Shown here piece after piece: positions 6,234 to 10,605 of a DNA stretch of 10,605 nt. The notes under the pieces were generated by a model. The model ran no database searches, had not been told where the DNA came from, and saw only the letters and a program-made list of their open reading frames with translations. The stretch's first letter is position 1. Each line of letters opens with the position of its first letter. The DNA comes from an uncultured Caulobacteraceae bacterium (lineage in GTDB: Bacteria > Pseudomonadota > Alphaproteobacteria > Caulobacterales > Caulobacteraceae): positions 1-10,605 of the forward strand of contig CAMLRH010000063.1 in assembly GCA_946482375.1 (NCBI GenBank), written 5' to 3'. The translations under genes were made by a program, and so were the position numbers.

Positions 6234-7031
6234 ATGCCCGTCGACCTCTCCATCGACGTGATCAAGGCGACTGTGCAGCTCGAGCAGGGGCTGGGCGAGG
6301 GCCAACGCACGGTCGGCACCGGCTTCCTCATCGACGCCCCCGCGCCCGATGGCCGCCCCCGCACCATCCTGGTCACCGCCGCCCACGTCTTGCAGAAGAT
6401 GCCGGCCGAGCAGGCCCGCATCGGCTACCGCTTCCAGACGCAGATGGGCTGGCGCTACGACCCGCAGCCGCTGTCGATCCGCCTGCCGGAGGGCCGGCAG
6501 AAGTGGACCCAGCACCCCGACCGCGACGTGGCGGTGATGGAGATCAAGGCTCCGCCGGAGTTCGCCCACGCCGCCATTCCGCTGTCATGGCTGGCTGGCG
6601 ACGAGACCTTCAACAACGTCGGCCTGGGCCCTGGCGATGAGATGCTGGCGCTGGGCTTCCCACTGGGTCTGTCCGCCAATCAGGCTGGCTTCCCGATCCT
6701 GCGGGCCGGACGCGTGGCTTCCTATCCGCTGGCGCCGTCGGCGGAATTTCCGACCTTCCTGCTCGACTTCAGCGTCTTCCCCGGCAACTCGGGCGGGCCG
6801 ATCTACGTCAACCGCGCCGACGCCCACTTCATCGCCGGGCTGTTGACCCAGCAGGTGGAGTTGTCCGGCGACCGTCTCGACATCGGCATCGTCACCCACG
6901 CCCGCTATATCCGCGAGGCGATCGAGATGCTGGATGGCCGCATGCCCGCGCCCGTCGATATGGCCCGCGCCGAGCCCTCGCCAAGGGGCGCCGTGGCGGC
7001 CTCGGCATCGGCTCTGGGACAGCCACGCTAG
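6234..7031 (+). CDS. Trypsin-like serine peptidase (S1 family), no visible signal peptide
   Basis: This 265-residue protein is a chymotrypsin-fold endopeptidase with a complete triad: His51 in the TAAHV motif, Asp98 in RDVAVME and Ser186 in GNSGGP. GTGFLID (28-34) and the GDEMLALGFPLG stretch (134-145) are typical strands. It resembles DegP/HtrA and other bacterial S1 proteases but has no PDZ domain; the tail after about 245 is Ala/Pro-rich. It has no signal peptide or transmembrane segment, so it is probably cytoplasmic unless exported by another route. I chose ATG 6234 because AGGGG at 6224-6228 lies 5 bases upstream. The longer frame back to a TTG at 6117 has no Shine-Dalgarno and would overlap the divergent peptidase start. 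It is divergent from the peptidase gene with a 102-base gap. Substrate is unknown. The csbD promoter begins just after its stop. Confidence 0.87.
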   Translation: MPVDLSIDVIKATVQLEQGLGEGQRTVGTGFLIDAPAPDGRPRTILVTAAHVLQKMPAEQARIGYRFQTQMGWRYDPQPLSIRLPEGRQKWTQHPDRDVAVMEIKAPPEFAHAAIPLSWLAGDETFNNVGLGPGDEMLALGFPLGLSANQAGFPILRAGRVASYPLAPSAEFPTFLLDFSVFPGNSGGPIYVNRADAHFIAGLLTQQVELSGDRLDIGIVTHARYIREAIEMLDGRMPAPVDMARAEPSPRGAVAASASALGQPR

Positions 7032-7033
7032 TA

Positions 7034-7058
7034 GGAACTGCGCTCTAGGCTGATCGTT
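7034..7058 (+). promoter_or_regulatory. EcfG/SigT general stress promoter of csbD (GGAAC-N16-CGTT)
   Basis: GGAAC at 7034-7038 and CGTT at 7055-7058 have exactly 16 bases between them and match the EcfG consensus. The box starts 2 bases after the stop of the upstream protease gene. Transcription is expected to start near 7064-7067, about 22 bases before the ATG. CsbD proteins are known stress-induced genes, so the context supports the promoter. Confidence 0.82.
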
Positions 7059-7060
7059 CT

Positions 7061-7083
7061 ATCTCCTTGAACAACAAGGAGAT
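7061..7083 (+). promoter_or_regulatory. Hairpin sequestering the csbD ribosome binding site
   Basis: ATCTCCTTG (7061-7069) and CAAGGAGAT (7075-7083) form a perfect 9-bp stem with a 5-base loop AACAA. The right arm contains the Shine-Dalgarno AAGGAG (7076-7081), so the stem would hide it. The left arm straddles the predicted EcfG transcription start, so transcripts starting there would lose part of it, while read-through from the protease gene would keep it. Confidence 0.6.
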
Positions 7084-7087
7084 CACC

Positions 7088-7273
7088 ATGAGCGAGAACC
7101 GTGTGGAAGGCGCCGTTGAGAAGGGCGCCGGCGCTATCAAGCAGGGCATCGGCCGCGCCACTGGCGACGAGCGTCTGGAAGGCGAAGGCTTCGCCCAGAA
7201 GCACAAGGGCGCCATCCAGAACAAGGTCGGCAAGGCCCAGGACAAGATCGCCGACGCGATCAAGCGGCAGTAG
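7088..7273 (+). CDS. csbD: CsbD family stress protein
   Basis: This 61-residue hydrophilic, Lys/Glu/Gly-rich protein matches the CsbD family: it begins MSENRVEGAVEKGAGAIKQG and has GRATGDERLEGEG in the middle, then a second helical half (KHKGAIQNKVGKAQDKIAD). Family members are small, largely helical general stress proteins of unknown biochemical function, named from the Bacillus sigma-B regulon. The ATG at 7088 is set by AAGGAG 6 bases upstream. It has its own EcfG promoter and a Rho-independent terminator right after, so it is probably a monocistronic stress transcript. The upstream protease gene stops 56 bases before. Identification is firm; function remains unknown. Confidence 0.92.
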   Translation: MSENRVEGAVEKGAGAIKQGIGRATGDERLEGEGFAQKHKGAIQNKVGKAQDKIADAIKRQ

Positions 7274-7295
7274 GCCTTAAAGCCCTTGCCTGACG

Positions 7296-7327
7296 AGCCG
7301 CCCGGTCACGCGCCGGGCGGCTTTTTT
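7296..7327 (+). terminator. Rho-independent terminator after csbD
   Basis: A 10-bp stem AGCCGCCCGG (7296-7305) / CCGGGCGGCT (7313-7322) with a 7-base loop is followed by a T-run (7322-7327). It starts 23 bases after the csbD stop. The last T of the run is the first base of the complement of the lipoprotein stop codon (7327-7329), so the two convergent genes meet here. Confidence 0.9.
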
Positions 7328-7704
7328 CATTTCAGGGTGTCGCGCTCGACATGCCAGCGCCGCTGTTCGGCGGTGGAGCCGGGCACGTCGTTGACCCGGC
7401 GCAGGATGACCGTCCCCGACAGGTCGCCGACGGTCGCTGGAATCTCGATGTAGATCGAGCCTGCCGCGCCCTCCATCGCGCCGGGCTCGCCGACCTCCAC
7501 TTCGCGGCCGGGATACTTCGCTTCGAGGTGGTCGCGGGCGATCTCTAGCGCCTCTTCCGGACTGTTCGGGGCGCGGGTGGGCGCTTCCGGTTGCGGCGAA
7601 GGCGCGGGGGCTTGCGCGGCGGGCGGCGCTTGTGGCGCGTCGGCCGGTGGTGGGGCGGGTTGGCTGCAGGCGGCGAGGAACAGGAGGGGGACCAGGCGCT
7701 TCAT
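7327..7704 (-). CDS. Putative lipoprotein, function unknown
   Basis: This 125-residue protein starts MKRLVPLLFLAACSQ, where L10-A11-A12-C13 is a lipobox. It would be cleaved by signal peptidase II and lipidated at Cys13. A Pro/Ala-rich linker (about 14-46) precedes a small folded part (about 47-125) with a predicted helix (SPEEALEIARDHLEAKY) and beta strands (GSIYIEIPATV, SGTVILRRV), ending WHVERDTL. I do not recognise a named domain. Its ATG overlaps the TGA of the CobT-like gene as ATGA (7701-7704), so it is translationally coupled to it. The functional link, if any, between a cobamide-type enzyme and a lipoprotein is unclear, and the overlap may be only compact genome packing. The real residue at +2 of the mature chain is Ser, which allows sorting to the outer membrane. 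Confidence 0.8.
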   Translation of the reverse strand: MKRLVPLLFLAACSQPAPPPADAPQAPPAAQAPAPSPQPEAPTRAPNSPEEALEIARDHLEAKYPGREVEVGEPGAMEGAAGSIYIEIPATVGDLSGTVILRRVNDVPGSTAEQRRWHVERDTLK

Positions 7705-8582
7705 GCGTCAGGAACGGCGCAGGCCGTCCTGATGATCCCGATGGCCGTCGCCGAGCCCGTTCCCGTGCCGTCGGCCAGGCCCAGATCCACCAGCGGCTTC
7801 AGCCCCAGCCTGGCCAGCGCCGAGGCGTGTCCGGGCTCGGTCGAAACCTGCCCCGCCATGCAATGGTCCGCAGCGTCGGGTCGCAGCGCCGCCAGCACGG
7901 CCGCCGCCGCGCAGCCGCCGAAGCTGTCGAGCAGCACCGGCGTCTTCTGCATCCGCGCGGCCAGGATGGCGCCGGCCTGGGCGGCCATCTCCCGTCCGCC
8001 GAGTTCGCGCATGAGATCAAGCGGTTCGGCCTGCACGCGGCCCACGGCGGTCTGGATCAGCGCCGGATGAGCCGACCATTCCGCCGCCTCGCCGCCGAAC
8101 AGGGCGTGGCAGACGGCGGCGGCGGCGATCTCGGCGCCGTGTCCAGCCTCACCGAGGATGAGCAGGTCGGGTTGCTTGGCCAGCGCTTCCATACCGAACG
8201 CCATCGTCGCCGCGCATTCCTTCTCGCTCATCGCCGCGCGCTCGGTGATGTCGCCGACCGGGCGGTCGAGGGCGAGATCGAAGGCGTCGAGCCCGGCGCC
8301 CTGGGTCTGCGCGGCCTGAGCGACCGGCGCGATACCGGCGGCCATGGCCTCCAGCTGACCACGCGTTGGCGGCGCGGGCGGCAGATGCGCCGCGACGCCA
8401 TGCGCGCCGGCGTAGACGGCGATGATCGGGCGGTTGACGGCGGGCGGGTTGCGGCCGCCCCAAGCGGTAAGCCAGGCCGCGATCTCGTCGAGACGGCCGA
8501 GCCCCCGCCGTTGCGGTTGCGCGGCGGCGGGGCCGGGCAGGGCGTCCAGAAGCTGGCGGATGTCGTCGAAGGGGGCGGTCAT
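7701..8582 (-). CDS. cobT: Divergent CobT homologue (nicotinate-nucleotide:dimethylbenzimidazole phosphoribosyltransferase family)
   Basis: CobT transfers phosphoribose from nicotinate mononucleotide to dimethylbenzimidazole in cobalamin lower-ligand assembly. This 293-residue protein keeps the family layout: AVYAGAHGV (55-63, where CobT usually has AGDHGV), GEAGHGAEIAAAA (144-156, where CobT usually has GEMGIGNTT), VLLDSFGGCAAAAVL, GQVSTEPGH and a final LADGTGTG (269-276), where the catalytic Glu of Salmonella CobT (Glu317) sits in a GEGSG motif. Here that Glu is Asp271, and the Glu of the GE motif is kept as Glu145. The protein is shorter than the usual 330-350 residues and seems to lack the glycine-rich loop near the middle. 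It may therefore be a weakened, altered or non-cobamide paralogue. No other cobalamin gene lies in the window. The start at 8582 has no convincing Shine-Dalgarno. It overlaps the lipoprotein gene by ATGA. Confidence 0.75.
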   Translation of the reverse strand: MTAPFDDIRQLLDALPGPAAAQPQRRGLGRLDEIAAWLTAWGGRNPPAVNRPIIAVYAGAHGVAAHLPPAPPTRGQLEAMAAGIAPVAQAAQTQGAGLDAFDLALDRPVGDITERAAMSEKECAATMAFGMEALAKQPDLLILGEAGHGAEIAAAAVCHALFGGEAAEWSAHPALIQTAVGRVQAEPLDLMRELGGREMAAQAGAILAARMQKTPVLLDSFGGCAAAAVLAALRPDAADHCMAGQVSTEPGHASALARLGLKPLVDLGLADGTGTGSATAIGIIRTACAVPDA

Positions 8583-8619
8583 GCGCGGCGGGCTTAACCC
8601 CCGCTCGCCGGCAATGAAA

Positions 8620-8650
8620 GAGGGGACGCCCCGCCACAGGACGCCCCCTC
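8620..8650 (-). terminator. Hairpin terminator after the small secreted protein gene
   Basis: Arms at 8620-8628 and 8642-8650 (GAGGGGACG / CGCCCCCTC) pair with one mismatch around a 13-base loop. Read on the minus strand the stem ends in CCTC followed by TTTCATT, a short and imperfect T-run. It lies 38 bases after the stop of the 8689-9009 gene and before the CobT-like start. A second possible 8-bp stem (8652-8659 / 8674-8681) lies next to it. Confidence 0.5.
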
Positions 8651-8688
8651 GCTCCTCGGGCGCTCTCGGATTACCGAGGAGAGGCTGT

Positions 8689-9009
8689 TCAGCCGAGGTA
8701 ACGCGCGCAGGCGCCGCTGAGTTCGGCCTGCAGATCGGCCTTGCGGCCGTTCTTGGCGCGCGCGGCCACCCGCTTGGCGTCCGCCCGGTTGCTGTCGGCC
8801 TTGTCGGAGATGTAGGCGGCGCGGCCGCGGCCTTCGGCCTTCAACCTGGCGTCGAGCGAGGCGGTGTCCATCTCGCCGAACGCGCCGGACGCGGCCAGGC
8901 CGCTGCAGCGGGCGGCTTGCAGATATTCGACATCGGACAGGCTGCCGCGCGCCTCGGCGGCGGTCGCGAAAGCAGCGGTCAGCACAACGGCGGTGAGGGC
9001 GATACGCAT
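8689..9009 (-). CDS. Small secreted protein, function unknown
   Basis: This 106-residue protein has a clear signal peptide (MRIALTAVVLTAAFATAAEA, cleavage near residue 20). The mature chain is a helical, basic protein with two cysteines (Cys35 and Cys101), which could form a disulfide in the periplasm. Patterns such as YLQAARCSGLAAS and ISDKADSNRADAKRVAARAK suggest amphipathic helices. I do not recognise a family. The ATG at 9009 has a GGAGAG Shine-Dalgarno 6 bases upstream. It reads away from the AT-rich intergenic region and toward the CobT-like gene, with a probable terminator between. I found no convincing promoter. Confidence 0.78.
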   Translation of the reverse strand: MRIALTAVVLTAAFATAAEARGSLSDVEYLQAARCSGLAASGAFGEMDTASLDARLKAEGRGRAAYISDKADSNRADAKRVAARAKNGRKADLQAELSGACARYLG

Positions 9010-9206
9010 CGGGGGCTCTCCAATCCCTTCGGTGGGGTGTGATCGGTGAAGGGACGATGCTTCGACTCTACTTGTCGTTCAAATTAATAAGAAGAAAGAT
9101 TCCAATACTAGTTTCAGTTTATACTTACATGTCTGTAATGTTCGCGACGCTTAGATTACAGCTTGGTAAGCTTGCGTTCAGCCCCGCCGCGCGATAGCAG
9201 CGCCTC
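9010..9206. other. Non-coding divergent intergenic region with AT-rich island
   Basis: Between the divergent small secreted protein and DUF1289 genes, this 197-base stretch contains a strongly AT-rich segment: 39 of the 50 bases at 9081-9130 are A or T, against GC-rich surroundings. It holds the dyad TTACA-TGTC-TGTAA (9125-9138). I see no RNA gene, CDS or clear sigma70 or EcfG promoter, though two promoters are expected here. Confidence 0.7.
9125..9138. promoter_or_regulatory. TTACA-N4-TGTAA dyad, possible regulator site
   Basis: Perfect 5-bp inverted arms with a 4-base spacer inside the AT-rich island. The spacing is like that of Crp/Fnr-type sites, but the arms do not match the Fnr TTGAT-N4-ATCAA consensus. 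It is 115 bases from the 9009 start and 68 bases from the 9207 start, so it could serve either gene. Confidence 0.3.
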
Positions 9207-9413
9207 ATGGACGCGCCGCCCAAGCCCATCGCAACGCCCTGCATCAAGGTCTGCGCCGTCGATGGCGAGAGCGGCCTGTGCCTGGGTTGCCATCGGACGC
9301 TGAAGGAGATCGGCTTCTGGGGCCGCTTCACCGACGAGGAGCGGGCCACCATCATGGCCGAGCTGCCGGGCCGCCGTTCGCGCATCCGGCCGGAGAAGCT
9401 GGGCGTTTCCTGA
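9207..9413 (+). CDS. DUF1289 family protein
   Basis: This 68-residue protein matches DUF1289: PCIKVCAVD, then LCLGCHRTLKEIGFW and DEERATIMAELPGRR. The four Cys (in CIKVC and CLGC) are the conserved set and probably bind a metal such as zinc or iron. The family is common in proteobacteria and of unknown function. The ATG at 9207 has no convincing Shine-Dalgarno. It is followed 61 bases later by the retropepsin-like gene and may be co-transcribed with it. Co-occurrence of these two genes near dusA seems normal for this group, as far as I recall, but I could not check it here. Confidence 0.9.
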   Translation: MDAPPKPIATPCIKVCAVDGESGLCLGCHRTLKEIGFWGRFTDEERATIMAELPGRRSRIRPEKLGVS

Positions 9414-9459
9414 TTAACTCTTCGGGAACTTCCGATTCACGGCTCGCCAACCCTTCGCC

Positions 9460-9467
9460 GCTAGAAC
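9460..9467 (+). promoter_or_regulatory. Possible -10 box (GCTAGAAC) of the retropepsin gene
   Basis: GCTAGAAC matches the Caulobacter housekeeping -10 pattern GCTANAWC at every defined position. It ends 7 bases before the ATG at 9475, so a start from it would give a leaderless mRNA. No matching -35 (TTGACGS) is present at the right distance, so support is partial. It also forms the loop of a small 5-bp hairpin (9456-9471). Confidence 0.4.
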
Positions 9468-9474
9468 GGCGGGC

Positions 9475-9960
9475 ATGTTCAGGTACGCCATCTTCGCGCT
9501 GATCGGCCTCGGCTCGGCCGCGCTCACGGCCCAGACCGTGATCACGCTGGACCAGGCTCGCCAGGCGCAACCGCGTTACGAGCGCCCGATCGCCGCTGTC
9601 GCCCGCATCGCGCGCGCCGACGACGGCCACTATTGGGCGACGGGCGAGGTGAACGGGGCGCGGGTGCGCTTCCTCGTCGACACCGGCGCCACCGCTGTCT
9701 CGCTGACGCCCGCCGACGCGCGCCGTCTCGGCGTCGAGACGCACGGGCTGTCCTACGATTACGAGGTGATCACCGCCCACGGCCGCGCCCGCGCCGCCGC
9801 GGTGACGCTGGAAACTCTGTCGGTGGACGGCGCGACCGTCGAGGACGTCGATGCGCTGGTCATCGAGAAGGGCCTGGAGACCTCGCTGCTGGGCATGAGC
9901 TACCTCGGCCGCCTATCGCGGTTCGAGGCCACCCCGACCGCGCTGGTTCTGAGGCCCTAG
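9475..9960 (+). CDS. Membrane-anchored retropepsin-like aspartic protease (TIGR02281 type)
   Basis: This 161-residue protein has an N-terminal hydrophobic anchor or signal peptide (about 1-19), a linker, and one retropepsin-like domain with the active-site motif FLVDTGATAVSL (Asp69). The conserved hydrophobic C-terminal stretch TSLLGMSYLGRL (about 136-147) is the second hallmark of the TIGR02281 clan AA family. A single Asp per chain means it should act as a dimer, probably in the periplasm. Substrate is unknown. The ATG at 9475 has no real Shine-Dalgarno, and the -10 candidate 7 bases upstream suggests leaderless translation. Its TAG stop overlaps the TAG stop of the convergent dusA gene as CTAG. 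Confidence 0.88.
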   Translation: MFRYAIFALIGLGSAALTAQTVITLDQARQAQPRYERPIAAVARIARADDGHYWATGEVNGARVRFLVDTGATAVSLTPADARRLGVETHGLSYDYEVITAHGRARAAAVTLETLSVDGATVEDVDALVIEKGLETSLLGMSYLGRLSRFEATPTALVLRP

Positions 9961-10605
9961 GCCGACAGCCGCATCCGGGCGCCGCGCAGCGCGTCCAGCC
10001 CGGCCTTGATCACCTCCACCCCCGCGCCCGGCTTCACGCCCTCGACGGTGAGAATCCGCCGCCAACTCCGCGCGCCGGGCAGGCCGTGGAAGAGGCCCAG
10101 CATGTGCCGGGTCATGGCCGCGAGGTGGACGCCCGCCGCCAGCTGCCGCTCGACGTAGGGCAGATAGCGCTCCACGGCCTCGAGCGCGCCGACTTCCTCG
10201 CCCTCGCCGAACACGCGCCGGTCGACCTGACCCAGGATCGCCGGGTCGTGATAGGCGGCGCGGCCCAGCATGACGCCGTCGACGTGCCTGAGGTGCGCCA
10301 GCGCCTCCTCCAGCGAGCCGACGCCGCCGTTGATGACGATGGTCAGGTCGGGGCGCTCGCGTTTCAGCCGGTAGACCAGCGGATAGTCGAGCGGCGGGAT
10401 GTCCCGGTTCTCCTTCGGCGACAGGCCCTCCAGCCAGGCCTTGCGCGCATGAACGATGAAGGTCGTCACGCCCGCCTTCGCACAAAGATCTACGAGTTCG
10501 AACAGGCTCTCTTCCGGCTCCTGGTCGTCGACGCCGATGCGGCACTTCACAGTGGCGGGCACGTTCACGGCTTCGCGGATCGCCGCCATGCAGTCGGCGA
10601 CCAGC
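9957..10605 (-). CDS. dusA: tRNA-dihydrouridine synthase A, C-terminal part (5' end outside window)
   Basis: DusA reduces uridine to dihydrouridine at positions 20/20a of tRNA, using FMN and NADPH. About 215 residues are seen; the reading frame stays open to the right edge, so the ATG at 10589 is internal. Matching stretches include VADC-MAAIREAV, VTVKCRIGVDDQE, FIVHARKAWLEGLSPKEN, PPLDYPLVYRLKRE, INGGVGSLEEALAHL, GVMLGRAAYHDP and TRHMLGLFHGLPGARSWRR, which follow E. coli DusA closely. The catalytic Cys lies upstream of the visible part. The stop at 9957-9959 overlaps the protease stop on the other strand by 4 bases, and no terminator hairpin lies between. The identification as DusA rather than DusB or DusC rests on the HARKAW and GLSPKEN signature. 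Confidence 0.94.
   Translation of the reverse strand, partial: LVADCMAAIREAVNVPATVKCRIGVDDQEPEESLFELVDLCAKAGVTTFIVHARKAWLEGLSPKENRDIPPLDYPLVYRLKRERPDLTIVINGGVGSLEEALAHLRHVDGVMLGRAAYHDPAILGQVDRRVFGEGEEVGALEAVERYLPYVERQLAAGVHLAAMTRHMLGLFHGLPGARSWRRILTVEGVKPGAGVEVIKAGLDALRGARMRLSA

Noticed and set aside
7632..8597. 321-codon plus-strand frame opposite the CobT-like gene
   Set aside because: It mirrors a coupled minus-strand gene and is Arg/Gly-rich without any domain.
1..10605. Mobile element, prophage, CRISPR, tRNA, rRNA or origin
   Set aside because: I looked for transposase or integrase frames, terminal inverted repeats, direct repeat arrays and RNA gene sequence and saw none.

Overview
The window is GC-rich DNA from the main chromosome of an alphaproteobacterium, most likely one of the Caulobacteraceae (Caulobacter, Phenylobacterium or Brevundimonas type). 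This rests on the codon bias, on a DUF1289 / TIGR02281 aspartic protease / DusA gene block, on two perfect GGAAC-N16-CGTT promoters of the alphaproteobacterial general stress sigma factor (EcfG/SigT), and on probable leaderless starts. I saw no insertion sequence, phage gene, tRNA, rRNA or CRISPR array. The genus is an inference.

Layout from left to right. (1) 1-1061, minus: N-terminal 353 codons of glycerol-3-phosphate dehydrogenase GlpD, running off the left edge. (2) 1062-1566: an intergenic region with a perfect dyad and an EcfG promoter driving a small single-span membrane protein on the plus strand, closed by a 13-bp hairpin. (3) 1599-3429, minus: a two-gene metal (probably copper) cassette. 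It holds a small Cys/His-rich secreted protein and a 476-residue exported protein with a His/Met-rich head and a probable outer-membrane body. It is driven by a strong sigma70 promoter whose 17-bp spacer carries a CsoR-like pseudo-palindrome, and the first gene appears to be leaderless. (4) 3430-6131, minus: a Tat-signal prolyl oligopeptidase (oligopeptidase B type), translationally coupled by a GTGA overlap to a GNAT acetyltransferase of the phosphinothricin/methionine-sulfoximine type. (5) 6234-7031, plus: a trypsin-like serine protease without a signal peptide. (6) 7088-7273, plus: a CsbD stress protein with its own EcfG promoter, a hairpin over its ribosome binding site, and a clear Rho-independent terminator. 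(7) 7327-8582, minus: a divergent CobT homologue coupled by an ATGA overlap to a lipoprotein. (8) 8689-9009, minus: a small secreted protein of unknown function. (9) 9010-9206: a non-coding region with an AT-rich island. (10) 9207-9960, plus: a DUF1289 protein, then a membrane-anchored retropepsin-like protease. (11) 9957-10605, minus: C-terminal part of tRNA-dihydrouridine synthase DusA, running off the right edge and overlapping the protease gene by a shared CTAG.

The most interesting points are the metal cassette with its promoter-embedded operator and leaderless start, the pair of stress promoters (one with a ribosome-binding-site hairpin that straddles the likely transcription start), and the CobT homologue with changes at several motif positions. 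None is proof of a new system. The metal cassette is the best candidate for a poorly described module.
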